DNA from: a gamma proteobacterium symbiont of Ctena orbiculata
GTDB lineage: Bacteria > Pseudomonadota > Gammaproteobacteria > Chromatiales > Chromatiaceae
Reading direction: 5' to 3'
DNA length: 64,000 nucleotides
Assembly (NCBI GenBank): GCA_003058495.1
Contig: QBVC01000009.1
Coordinates: 1-64,000, forward strand
The position numbers and the translations under genes are program-made. Positions 56,435-64,000 of this stretch are shown piece after piece. The notes beneath the pieces were generated by a model. It had not been told where the DNA came from. It ran no database searches and saw nothing but the letters and a program-made list of their open reading frames with translations. The first letter of the stretch is position 1, and each line of letters begins with the position of its first letter.

Positions 56435-57553
56435 TCAGCTACCCCACTGTTCCAAACACAATCCGCTCAATTCGTTGAAATCCATTCTACCCGTGACCTC
56501 GTAGACAGGAACACTCTTCAACAGGGCCAGATAGGGTGCAGGCTGCAGCGGTTCGTCATCCCGCAGGAAATCTCCGAGCCCGTCCTGATAGAAGGGCCCG
56601 GGGGATTTCATCACCGCGCTCAGCAACTCGCCGCGCTGGGCAATCGCAATCTTCGCCAGCCTCACCGGCGAGGGATCATGCCTGTTCCAGTTGAGGATCA
56701 CCAGGGCCTCCAGGGGAACGGGCGTCGAGGTGTCGATGCGATCCGGGCCGTAGAGCCGCTCCACATCGACGTCGAACTTCTCCTCAAGCTCCCACAGCGC
56801 CTGTTTCGGCAGCTGCAACAGCCGTTCCCGCCTCTCCTCATCGATCAGCGGCGAGAGCCGCGGATTGTTCACCAGGGTCCCGGGATTGATGCGAGGAAGC
56901 TTGGGAATCCCCACTGCCTCCACCCCGACCCCCTGGCGGCGCAGAAAGAGCCTGTCATTGGTCAGGTAGCGGCTCTCCGGCTGTTCCATCAGATGCAGCA
57001 TCAGGGTCGACTTGCCGCCCCCGGAAAAACCGGCCAGGGCAATTCCCTTTCCGTTCAGCAGCAGGCCGGCGGCGTGACAGATCAGCCACTGCCGCTGCTG
57101 CAGCCAGTTCATCACCTGGGAATTGATGAAATTGATCAGCTGGTTGTCATGGGCGATGCAGGGACCCGCCGCGATGCGCCACCGCTCGCTCTGCAGAAAC
57201 AGCATCCCGGTGCGCACCTTGCGCACCAGACGGCCGTCCGCCAGGTCGACATAGGCATCCTTTCGCCCCGATTTGCCCGCTTCCCGTCGCCAGTCGATGA
57301 AAGGGAGACCGGTCTTGAGTTCCCCGCCCTCGATGGCGACGACCTCGATCGGCGCCGCTATCTGACTTTTCGGCAGATGGTGAAAATAGCCCGCCAGCCG
57401 ATCCAGCAGCGGCTGGCTGTTGGAGCGAATCACCAGACCACAGTCACCTGTCGCCAGCTGCAGGGAGCGCTCAGCCAGGGAGATCCCCTGCATGAGCAGA
57501 CCGGCGGCATGCCCGGCATCCAGGATCCCGGTCCATTTCTCCACCATGTTCAC
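56435..57553 (-). CDS. HprK-related kinase B
   Basis: A 372-residue protein resembling the P-loop kinase domain of HPr kinase. Walker A is 'ALAGFSGGGKSTLML' (Lys181). The preceding 'QWLICHAAGLLLNGKGIALA' is the usual HprK-type strand, and 'ESRYLTNDRLFLRR' corresponds to the Asp-containing loop. The long N-terminal half differs from true HprK, and no HPr or PTS gene is present. It fits, from memory, TIGR04355 of the GAK system. The start is GTG overlapping the ATP-grasp stop (GTGA); ATG 57547 is an alternative. Confidence 0.85.
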   Translation of the reverse strand: MNMVEKWTGILDAGHAAGLLMQGISLAERSLQLATGDCGLVIRSNSQPLLDRLAGYFHHLPKSQIAAPIEVVAIEGGELKTGLPFIDWRREAGKSGRKDAYVDLADGRLVRKVRTGMLFLQSERWRIAAGPCIAHDNQLINFINSQVMNWLQQRQWLICHAAGLLLNGKGIALAGFSGGGKSTLMLHLMEQPESRYLTNDRLFLRRQGVGVEAVGIPKLPRINPGTLVNNPRLSPLIDEERRERLLQLPKQALWELEEKFDVDVERLYGPDRIDTSTPVPLEALVILNWNRHDPSPVRLAKIAIAQRGELLSAVMKSPGPFYQDGLGDFLRDDEPLQPAPYLALLKSVPVYEVTGRMDFNELSGLCLEQWGS

Positions 57554-58440
57554 CCTGCGAGCTCCTCCAGGATGTAGGCCACATAGCGGGAGGGTACGTC
57601 GATGCCGATCCCCTCCTTCGCGCCGCGAAAACCGCCGAATGCCGAGACCTCGAAGACCACCGGCCCCTGCTCGGTCTCCGCCACGTCCACGGTGGTGAAG
57701 TCGAGGCCGAAGATCCCCTGGGCCTTGCGCGCCAGGATCACCAGATCCGCATCGGCCGCATGGCCCTCGTAACGACCGCCGCTGCGGATGGTGGTGTTCC
57801 AGGCCCCCGATCCGCCAACCCGGGCGTAACTGCCGAGATAGTCGCCGTCGAGAAAGACCATCCCCAGATCCCTCCCCGGCAGCTCGAGCCGCTGCTGGAT
57901 ATACATCACAGGGTTGTCGGCGCGAAATGCCTCGATCTGATCACGCAACCGCTGCGGATCCTGATCGGCATCGATCACCGTCATGCCCCGGGCCTTGGTG
58001 GAGTAGAGCGGCTTGAACACCGCCGAGCCGAATGCCCGGACCGCATCGGCGGCAATGTCGGGATTCTCGGTGACCCGGGTCGGCGGCAGGGGAATCCCTG
58101 CATTGTAGAGCGAGAGGGTACAGCTGAGCCTGTCGATGAGGCGGATGATCCGCTCCACCTTGCTGAAGACCCTCACCCCGGCGCGCTGCAGCTGGCGCAG
58201 CATCTCCAGCCTGTCGAGGACCCGGGGGCTGTACTCCTCGCTGATCTTTTTCACCACCAGGGCATCGAGTTGGGTCAAATCCTGGTCGCGATAGCGGAGT
58301 TGGCCGCTGTCGAGCTCGGCGCAGACCTCGGTCATATCGATTACCAGACGAAAGCCGGTGGCAGCCTCCACCGCGTCGGCCAGGGCCTCGGTGGACCACT
58401 TTCCGGGGATGCCGACCACTCCGATCTTCGGTTTATCCAA
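57550..58440 (-). CDS. ATP-grasp enzyme of the GAK type
   Basis: A 296-residue ATP-grasp protein of the RimK/GshB group, starting at TTG (overlap of 8 nt with the preceding gene). 'KIGVVGIPGKWSTEALADAV' opens the N-lobe; 'SAVFKPLYSTKARGMTVI' is the ATP-binding Lys region; 'MYIQQRLELPGRDLGMVFLD' and 'VFEVSAFGGFRGAKEGIGID' contain the acidic metal ligands and final Asn/Ser region. It ligates an amine or amino acid to an acyl-phosphate intermediate in related enzymes; the substrate is unknown. It fits, from memory, TIGR04356. Confidence 0.85.
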   Translation of the reverse strand: MDKPKIGVVGIPGKWSTEALADAVEAATGFRLVIDMTEVCAELDSGQLRYRDQDLTQLDALVVKKISEEYSPRVLDRLEMLRQLQRAGVRVFSKVERIIRLIDRLSCTLSLYNAGIPLPPTRVTENPDIAADAVRAFGSAVFKPLYSTKARGMTVIDADQDPQRLRDQIEAFRADNPVMYIQQRLELPGRDLGMVFLDGDYLGSYARVGGSGAWNTTIRSGGRYEGHAADADLVILARKAQGIFGLDFTTVDVAETEQGPVVFEVSAFGGFRGAKEGIGIDVPSRYVAYILEELAG

Positions 58441-60070
58441 TGAATATCTCCTTCACGGGTACAACAAAAGGACGCTTGGATTTGGCTTCGCTCTCGAGCA
58501 GCCTCTCCATCAGGTAGGTCGCCCGGGAAAACATACGTTCCGACAGGGACTTGTCGAGAATGAACCGGGTCGAGGTGGCAAAGGAGCGGATCAGGCCCAT
58601 CGCCAGACGGATCTCGAAGCCCTCATCCCCCTGCCTGCGGGCAAAGGCGCCGGCGAAGCGATAGAAGGCGCGGCAGAGATCCATGATCCGCTGCCTGACC
58701 CGGGGATCGAAGACCTGCAGGCGGTAGTTGGAGACCAGGAAGACGCTGACGTCCTGCAGGTAGTCCATGTAGGTGGAGCGATGGAGATCGATGAAATTTA
58801 TCCGCTTCTCCGCGGCATCGTAGATGATGTTGTCGACATTGAAATCCCCATGGATATAGACCGAAAACGGTGCCTTGACCCCCTTCTCGAATCCCTGCAT
58901 GCGCTGCAGCAGCTCATCGAATGCAGCCAGCCTCACCCCACCGATCCCGACCGCGGGCTGCCTGAACTCGGGATGGATGGCATAGACATCCTCCATGCGC
59001 TTCGCCAGCTGCCGCATATAGCCGGCGGAGACCGGTTTCTTGGTCTTTGTCTCCAGCCAGACCCGGCTCAGGGTCCCGGTGAGACGGTCCAGTGCATCCT
59101 GCAGCAGCTCATCGGAACCGTGCAGCAGGATCTGCTCGATGGTCTGGCCGGCGAGGTGTTCGATCAGCAGCGCCGCCGAGTCCCCCCGTTTCTGATAGGC
59201 GAGTATCTTCGGCGCCAGGCCGGGAAAGATCTCGTGCCAATCCTCGACCCGCGCCCGCTCCTCCTTCAGTTTGCGCTTGCGCCCATCCTTGAAGATGGCG
59301 TGGTAGCCACTCCCCTCCTTGCCGCTGCTGAGGGCATTGATGGCGCTGCCCGACCTGGTCTCAGCGATGGGTTCGAACTCCAGCTTGTCGATATCGTCCA
59401 CCGTCTTCAGTTCACCCAGCGAGGCATTGAAGGTGTGGTAGCGCTCGGTATTGAAATGCTGGCCCATGGAGGCGGAGATGATCGCCTCGCTGATGCGCAG
59501 CATGGCATCGCCCATCTGCTCGATGAGATGGGCCAGCATGATCAGGGAGACGCGGTCCGCCGGGTGTTTCTCCTTTTTCAACAGCCTGGTGTAGCGCTTG
59601 AGCTGTTTCTGATAGGCGCTGTCGAGACGCCGTTCCACCCGCCCGATCTTCAAGGCGCGCCGGGTATCCTTCGCCGACAACGCCGGTTCGATCAGCTCCA
59701 GCCCGTTGCTCACCTGATCGATCATGGTCAGATAATCCTTCACCTTCAGCATCGCCCGGTGCTGCAGATGGACACTCTGCATCACCGCATCCCGGCTCAA
59801 CTCGGCGATCCGTTCCAGCTGGCTGGCGATCCCCTCCACCGCGCGCAGCAGTTGGTGGTCCGATTCCCGACCCTCGGGCGAGGCCATCTGCTGCATGCAG
59901 TGGTTGTGGATGCTCAGTTTCAGATTCTCCACGTAGCCCTGGCGGTCGAGCAGGCGGGTAGGAATGGTCGCCTTGGGCAGGATCAGATACTCTTTCAGCA
60001 GGGAGAGATGGGTCGCGGTTTCAGTCAACAGGAAGTGGAGGTTCTCCCGGATGCTCTTGGCGAGGGGCAT
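58433..60070 (-). CDS. PhoU-like domain fused to APH-type kinase
   Basis: A 545-residue protein. Residues about 70-225 are all-helical and PhoU-like ('AVEGIASQLERIAELSRDAV', 'LAHLIEQMGDAMLRISEAI'). Residues about 240-545 form an aminoglycoside-phosphotransferase/ChoK-like kinase: 'AALLIEHLAGQTIEQIL', the Brenner motif 'YIHGDFNVDNIIYD' (H-x-D-x4-N), and the metal Asp in 'INFIDLHRSTYMDYLQDVSV'. PhoU domains usually sense phosphate transport or bind metal clusters; joining one to a small-molecule kinase is unusual. It is translationally coupled to the ATP-grasp gene. Confidence 0.82.
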   Translation of the reverse strand: MPLAKSIRENLHFLLTETATHLSLLKEYLILPKATIPTRLLDRQGYVENLKLSIHNHCMQQMASPEGRESDHQLLRAVEGIASQLERIAELSRDAVMQSVHLQHRAMLKVKDYLTMIDQVSNGLELIEPALSAKDTRRALKIGRVERRLDSAYQKQLKRYTRLLKKEKHPADRVSLIMLAHLIEQMGDAMLRISEAIISASMGQHFNTERYHTFNASLGELKTVDDIDKLEFEPIAETRSGSAINALSSGKEGSGYHAIFKDGRKRKLKEERARVEDWHEIFPGLAPKILAYQKRGDSAALLIEHLAGQTIEQILLHGSDELLQDALDRLTGTLSRVWLETKTKKPVSAGYMRQLAKRMEDVYAIHPEFRQPAVGIGGVRLAAFDELLQRMQGFEKGVKAPFSVYIHGDFNVDNIIYDAAEKRINFIDLHRSTYMDYLQDVSVFLVSNYRLQVFDPRVRQRIMDLCRAFYRFAGAFARRQGDEGFEIRLAMGLIRSFATSTRFILDKSLSERMFSRATYLMERLLESEAKSKRPFVVPVKEIFIG

Positions 60071-60071
60071 A

Positions 60072-60560
60072 TCAGTCGATCACTCCCAGATAGACCGGAG
60101 GCGTGACATCGCCGAGCCTGGAGAGGTGGGTGGCGAGACCCTTGGGATAGACCTCATAGTCGAGGATATGGTCGATCGGCAACCAGACCACATCGATCTG
60201 ATGCTTGTCGGGATGCCCCCCCGACACAGGTCGGTACTCCGCCGGCAGCGAACAGGCGAAATGCAACTCCACCAGATGCCTCACAGAGGGGTAGCCGGTA
60301 TCGCGCTGTTTGTAGAAGTCTGCGATCCAGAGCAGGCCGTCGATCTCGACCCTGGCGCCGATCTCCTCCTCGCACTCCCGCTGCAACGCCTCGGCCAGGG
60401 TTTCGTGGACATCCTGCCCACCGCCCGGGAGGGTATACCAGGTGCCGCGATGCTCCGCCCACTTCTTCTGCATCAACACCGCGTCGTCGCGAACGATCAC
60501 CGCGCGCACCGCATTGCGGATATTGGGTTCGAGCCCTTCAGGTTGTGGTCGGTCGTTCAT
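60072..60560 (-). CDS. Nudix hydrolase
   Basis: A 162-residue stand-alone Nudix protein. The box is complete: 'GGGQDVHETLAEALQRECEE' then 'EIG' (G-x5-E-x7-REUxEExG). 'WYTLPGGG' precedes it. The substrate (a nucleoside diphosphate linked to X, or a sugar nucleotide) is unknown. It is the first gene of the ten-gene operon, with a 1-nt gap to the PhoU-APH gene and 151 nt behind dgkA. Confidence 0.92.
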   Translation of the reverse strand: MNDRPQPEGLEPNIRNAVRAVIVRDDAVLMQKKWAEHRGTWYTLPGGGQDVHETLAEALQRECEEEIGARVEIDGLLWIADFYKQRDTGYPSVRHLVELHFACSLPAEYRPVSGGHPDKHQIDVVWLPIDHILDYEVYPKGLATHLSRLGDVTPPVYLGVID

Positions 60561-60711
60561 AGGGCAGGTGATTAGCTACCTCTCAGTTGTTTAAAACAGT
60601 CATGCAATCAGCTGCTAAATTGCCTTGGATCTGTATCCGCTCATATCCAGCTAATCGCAATTCATGAGCAACTGGTATACGGCTAGGCGACTGGCGGTTG
60701 TCTTCCAACTA

Positions 60712-61092
60712 CTAAAATAATCTATTGGCCAACACCATCCCCCAACACAACGTCACGAGCATCAGGGAGATCAAGACAGCCGCCGACCCCTGATCCTTCG
60801 CCCTGCCCGAGAGCTTGTGCTTCTCATCGCTGATCCTGTCGACCACGCTCTCGATGGCGCTGTTGAGCAGCTCCACGATCAAGACGATCAGCAGCGGCCC
60901 CACCAGCAGTGCCCGTTCCACGCCGTCGTTTCCCAGCCAGAATCCCAGCGGCGCCAGCAGAATCAGCAGATAGACCTCCTGTCTGAACGCCTCCTCATGC
61001 TTGAAAGTCGCCTTAAGTCCCTTCATCGACCAGCCCAGGGCGTACACCAACCGCCTGATTCCCATGTGTTCTTTGTGTTCTCTTTCCAACAT
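60712..61092 (-). CDS. dgkA: Diacylglycerol kinase
   Basis: A 126-residue integral membrane kinase of the DgkA type that recycles diacylglycerol to phosphatidic acid. Three membrane helices; catalytic 'ELLNSAIESVVDRIS' and 'RAKDQGSAAVLIS' are intact, and 'KATFKHEEAFRQE' is the N-terminal amphipathic region. It lies on the same strand as the phosphoryl-transfer operon and divergent from the LpxH-like gene. Confidence 0.95.
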   Translation of the reverse strand: MLEREHKEHMGIRRLVYALGWSMKGLKATFKHEEAFRQEVYLLILLAPLGFWLGNDGVERALLVGPLLIVLIVELLNSAIESVVDRISDEKHKLSGRAKDQGSAAVLISLMLVTLCWGMVLANRLF

Positions 61093-61218
61093 GACGGCCT
61101 TTCTAACAGCTTATGCGAAAAAAATCGACCAGGTAATAAACAAATCATATTCTCCACATGAAATTGCAACAGTCTGCCACTATGGTGCGCAGGCAATGAA
61201 GCATATGAGAAAAGGTAT

Positions 61219-62067
61219 ATGACGACACTGCGCTATAAGAGTCTCTTCATATCCGATACCCACCTCGGCCTCCGCGCCTCCCGCACCGAATATCTCCTCG
61301 ACTTTCTCAAACACACCGACAGCGACAACCTCTATCTTGTCGGGGATATACTCGATTTCTGGAAGATGCGATCCGGGTGGTATTGGCCAAACATCAACAA
61401 CGAGATCGTGCATCAGATCATCGCCAAGGCGAAGCGTGGCACCCGGGTGGTCTACGTCCCGGGCAACCATGATGAGGTGATGCGCGACTATTTCAATTTC
61501 CATGTCTCGGGAATCGAAATCCAGAAAGAGGTGATTCACACCACCGCCGACAACAAGCGCTTTCTGATCCTCCACGGCGACGAGTTCGACGGCGTGGTGA
61601 TGAACAACAAGTGGCTGGCCCATCTCGGCAGCGACGCCTATGACCTGCTGTTGTGGCTCAACCGCTGGTTCAATATCGCGCGGCGGCGCCTCGGCTTCGG
61701 CTACTGGTCGCTCTCCGCCTACCTCAAGAACCAGGTCAAGGAGGCGGTGAAGTATATCGGCAACTATGAAGAGGCGGTGATCCACACCGTGCGCGAACGC
61801 AACCTCGACGGTGTCATCTGCGGCCATATCCACCATGCGGTGATCAACGAGATGGACGGTCTCACCTACGCCAACTGCGGCGACTGGGTGGAGAGCTGCA
61901 CCGCTCTGGCGGAAGCGCCCGACGGCTCCCTGAAACTGATCCGCTGGGTCGATGAATCGATGCGGCTGCTTGAGACCGCCGATTCACCCGCACCCGTGCC
62001 TGTCGTGCCCGATTCCACCCCTGTTGTCGCGAAAAATGAACCGATCAAGGCACGCAAGGTTGCTTAG
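61219..62067 (+). CDS. UDP-2,3-diacylglucosamine diphosphatase-like phosphoesterase
   Basis: A 282-residue metallophosphoesterase of the LpxH-related COG2908 group. Motifs: 'LFISDTHLGLRASRTEY', 'LYLVGDILDFWKM', 'VVYVPGNHDEVMRDY', 'RFLILHGDEFDGV', 'VICGHIHHAVI' and 'YANCGDWVES'. True LpxH is about 240 residues; this branch has an extra C-terminal tail of about 30 residues rich in Pro/Val and is usually paired with a glycosyltransferase, as here. It may act on a glycolipid precursor rather than in the main lipid A pathway. Confidence 0.85.
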   Translation: MTTLRYKSLFISDTHLGLRASRTEYLLDFLKHTDSDNLYLVGDILDFWKMRSGWYWPNINNEIVHQIIAKAKRGTRVVYVPGNHDEVMRDYFNFHVSGIEIQKEVIHTTADNKRFLILHGDEFDGVVMNNKWLAHLGSDAYDLLLWLNRWFNIARRRLGFGYWSLSAYLKNQVKEAVKYIGNYEEAVIHTVRERNLDGVICGHIHHAVINEMDGLTYANCGDWVESCTALAEAPDGSLKLIRWVDESMRLLETADSPAPVPVVPDSTPVVAKNEPIKARKVA

Positions 62068-62073
62068 GAAACC

Positions 62074-62171
62074 TCTGATTAATCCCCTTATCGTCATTCC
62101 GGCGCATGCCGGAATCCATGTGCTTGGTTTTCCTGGGTCCCGGCATACGCCGGGATGACGGATTAGTCAGA
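62074..62171. repeat. 98-bp MITE-like element
   Basis: Imperfect terminal inverted repeats tctgattaatcc and ggattagtcaga (11 of 12) enclose a second inverted pair cgtcattccggc / gccgggatgacg (11 of 12). The inner part resembles a repeat common in proteobacterial intergenic DNA. It lies between the phosphoesterase and glycosyltransferase genes and contains a false ATG that lengthens the latter reading frame. Confidence 0.6.
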
Positions 62172-62210
62172 CCCTGCTTAGTGAAGTTAAATGAAAAACA
62201 GAGAGAGTCT

Positions 62211-63251
62211 ATGCGCATAGCGATAGTGACAGACGCCTGGTTTCCACAGGTCAACGGCGTCGTTCGAACCCTGGACAAGACCATCAACCTGCTCAAGCAG
62301 TGGGGACATGAGGTGCTCTGCATCAATCCGGGGCTGTTCCGCACCCTGCCGATGCCGACCTACCCCGACATACCCATCGCGCTCTTCCCCTATGGGGATG
62401 TGAAAAAGCTGCTCGACGACTTCCAGCCGGACGCCATCCACCTCTCCACCGAAGGCCCCATCGGCTGGGCCGGCAGGCGCTACTGCCTGCGCCGCGACAT
62501 CCCCTACACCACCACCTACCATACCCGTTTCCCCGAGTATGTGCGGCTGCGCGCGCCGATCCCCCTCGCCCTCTCCTACGCCTTCGTCAGGACCTTCCAC
62601 AGCAAGGCCTCCCTGACCATGGTGGCGACCAGCTCGATGAAGGCGACCCTGGAGGAGCGGGGCTTCAAAAACCTCGAATACTGGACCCGGGGGGTCGATA
62701 TCGACCATTTCGTGCCCATCGACAAGCCGGTGCTCGACCTGCCCCACCCCATCGCCCTCTACCTGGGCCGGGTGGCGGTGGAGAAGAACATCACCGATTT
62801 CCTCGATCTGAAGATGCCCGGCTCCAAGGTGGTGATCGGCGACGGCCCCGCCATGGAGTCGCTGCAGGAGCGCTACCCCGACGCCCACTTCCTCGGCTAT
62901 CGCAAAAACGGCGAACTCGCCCGCCTCCTCGCCTCCGCCGACGTCATGGTCTTCCCCAGCCGGACCGACACCTTCGGTCTGGTGATGCTGGAGGCGATGG
63001 CCTGCGGCGTGCCGGTGGCCACCTACCCGGTGGAGGGCCCGCTGGACGTGATCAAGAACGGCGTCAACGGCTGGATGGACGAGGATCTGCAGACCGCCGC
63101 CAACAAGGCCCTCGAGGTCGACTCAGCAAGCTGTCGGGAGTTTGCCGAGGGCTACTCCTGGGATGCCTGCACCCAGCAGTTCCTCTCCCTGATACAGTCC
63201 AACGTGAAGGGTCCGGCCGCCTCGACCGCGACCGCGGAAAAGAGCCTCTGA
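62211..63251 (+). CDS. Family 4 glycosyltransferase
   Basis: A 346-residue GT-B fold enzyme. ATG 62211 is the real start ('MRIAIVTDAWFPQVNGVVRT', with agagagag upstream), not the repeat-borne ATG at 62106. Further motifs are 'YTTTYHTRFPEYVRLR', 'WTRGVDIDHF', 'ALYLGRVAVEKNI', 'VVIGDGPAMESL' and the nucleotide-sugar site 'PSRTDTFGLVMLEAMACGVP'. Similar proteins transfer sugars to diacylglycerol or phosphatidylinositol; the neighbouring lipid genes support a glycolipid role. Confidence 0.88.
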   Translation: MRIAIVTDAWFPQVNGVVRTLDKTINLLKQWGHEVLCINPGLFRTLPMPTYPDIPIALFPYGDVKKLLDDFQPDAIHLSTEGPIGWAGRRYCLRRDIPYTTTYHTRFPEYVRLRAPIPLALSYAFVRTFHSKASLTMVATSSMKATLEERGFKNLEYWTRGVDIDHFVPIDKPVLDLPHPIALYLGRVAVEKNITDFLDLKMPGSKVVIGDGPAMESLQERYPDAHFLGYRKNGELARLLASADVMVFPSRTDTFGLVMLEAMACGVPVATYPVEGPLDVIKNGVNGWMDEDLQTAANKALEVDSASCREFAEGYSWDACTQQFLSLIQSNVKGPAASTATAEKSL

Positions 63252-63260
63252 CCACAACTG

Positions 63261-63282
63261 TGCGGCATGCCGCACCTTTTCC
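63261..63282 (+). terminator. Terminator downstream of the glycosyltransferase
   Basis: A gtgcggcatgccgcac palindrome (63261-63276) is followed by cttttcc. The T-run is short, so strength is uncertain; the same gtgcgg core occurs in the repeat elements elsewhere in the window. Confidence 0.45.
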
Positions 63283-63315
63283 GTAAAAAGTCGCAATTAC
63301 CCGGCTTGACCAAGG

Positions 63316-63345
63316 TTGAGCCCGGGCGGACTTCTTTTCTACAAT
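63316..63345 (+). promoter_or_regulatory. Predicted sigma-70 promoter of the UPF0149 gene
   Basis: ttgagc at 63316-63321 and tacaat at 63340-63345, spaced 18 nt, sit 38 nt before the start codon. Confidence 0.5.
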
Positions 63346-63383
63346 AGCGCTATGACCAACTATCGGATAGCAAGCGAAAGACC

Positions 63384-64000
63384 ATGGATGATCTAAACAG
63401 CCCGCTCAACGATGACGAGATCGACCGTCTCGACCAGTTCCTCCTCAACCGCATCGACAACGAGGTCATCACCGAGGAGATGGACGAGGGCATCTTCGAC
63501 ATCTCCACCCTGGACGGCTTTCTCACCGCCATCGTCAGCGGACCGGTGACCCTCCCGCCCTCGGTCTGGCTGCCTTCTGTGTGGGGCGACTTCGAACCGG
63601 AGTGGGAGAGCGAGGAGGCCTTCAGCGAGATCCTCGCCCTGCTGATCCGCCACATGAACGGCATCGTTCAGACCCTGATGCAGTACCCCGACGATTTCGA
63701 ACCCCTCTATCTGCAGCGCCAGGTCGACGACATGACCTACACCATTGTCGACGAGTGGTGCGAAGGCTATTTCCGCGGCGCCGAGCTCTCCTCCGATGAG
63801 TGGCTCGCCGGCGGCGAAAAGATCGCCGCCCTGCTGAGCCCCATCTACGCCTTCACCGAGGCCATGGACTGGCAGGGGCACAACCAGGACGACGACGAGG
63901 TCATCACCCTGCAGAAGTCGATCGCCCCCAACGCCAGGGAGATCCACGCCTACTGGCTGGCCCGACGCGCCGACCAGCCCCAGCAGAAACCGGCTATCTC
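63384..64000 (+). CDS. UPF0149 / YecA family protein (cut by window end)
   Basis: The frame opens at ATG 63384 and is still open at the window end (205 codons seen). 'LDGFLTAIVSGP' and 'WCEGYFRGAELSSDEW' are family signatures; the N-terminus is acidic with 'DEGIFDISTLDGFL'. The final visible residues 'APNAREIHAYWLARRA' are close to where other members have a SEC-C zinc motif, outside this window. The function is unknown. Confidence 0.88.
   Translation, partial: MDDLNSPLNDDEIDRLDQFLLNRIDNEVITEEMDEGIFDISTLDGFLTAIVSGPVTLPPSVWLPSVWGDFEPEWESEEAFSEILALLIRHMNGIVQTLMQYPDDFEPLYLQRQVDDMTYTIVDEWCEGYFRGAELSSDEWLAGGEKIAALLSPIYAFTEAMDWQGHNQDDDEVITLQKSIAPNAREIHAYWLARRADQPQQKPAI

Noticed and set aside
55359-56504. 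381-codon plus-strand frame opposite the SixA-Nudix gene
   Set aside because: Antisense to two well-defined domains, without its own motifs.
58358-60106. 582-codon plus-strand open frame opposite the PhoU-APH gene
   Set aside because: A shadow of a gene with a clear kinase motif; no domains of its own.

Overview
This window comes from a gammaproteobacterial chromosome, with fairly high G+C and frequent GTG and TTG starts. Several gene orders are typical of the class: pilT/pilU beside yggS-proC-yggT-yggU; rpsF-rpsR-DUF2232-rplI-dnaB-alr-radA; coaBC-algC-argB-slmA; rnr-rlmB; and prfB-lysS with the recoding site in prfB. The multiheme cytochrome, the DsrE-like protein, the TauE/SafE proteins and an FNR/Anr-type site point to a facultatively anaerobic, possibly sulfur-oxidising relative of the Chromatiales or lucinid-symbiont (Sedimenticola/Thiodiazotropha-like) group. 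That placement is inference, because no rRNA is present. No tRNA, rRNA, CRISPR array, prophage or complete insertion sequence was seen.

Layout. 1-6.7 kb holds a secreted ten-heme cytochrome with a PKD-like domain, a DUF2189 membrane protein with a small overlapping partner, a DsrE-like exported protein, a DUF1820 protein and an ankyrin lipoprotein. 6.7-11.7 kb holds the twitching ATPases and the proC cluster. 11.8-19.9 kb is mixed: a dynamin-like GTPase, DUF4426 behind an FNR-like box, two TauE/SafE proteins, AmpG, pyrE flanked by inverted repeats, and a DUF4124 protein. 19.9-36.3 kb is a long minus-strand housekeeping block (slmA back to rnr). 36.5-45.5 kb holds a KefB-like antiporter, lysS, prfB, a sigma-like protein, and a glycosyltransferase/phosphorylase/SDR/TrmO run. 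45.7-51.7 kb holds a FimX-like protein with degenerate GGDEF and EAL domains, an ABC exporter and an LpxR-like protein.

The most interesting region is 51.9-60.6 kb: ten minus-strand genes packed with overlaps or short gaps. In transcription order they encode a Nudix hydrolase, a PhoU-APH fusion kinase, an ATP-grasp enzyme, an HprK-related P-loop kinase, a SixA-Nudix fusion, a histidine phosphatase, a large metallophosphoesterase, an amphi-Trp protein, PncC and ThpR. The HprK-like kinase, ATP-grasp enzyme and amphi-Trp protein match, from memory, the components named as the 'GAK system' in TIGRFAMs, whose function is unknown. Here they travel with several phosphoryl-transfer enzymes of opposing activities, which suggests a reversible phosphorylation or phospho-metabolite circuit. 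Directly upstream lie dgkA and, divergently, an LpxH-like phosphoesterase with a glycosyltransferase (lipid functions). The window ends inside a UPF0149/YecA-type gene.

Intergenic DNA carries several repeat families: a cgcaaat-rich family at six places, palindromes built on ggtgcgg/ccgcacc, a 116-bp element with terminal inverted repeats, and a 98-bp MITE-like element.
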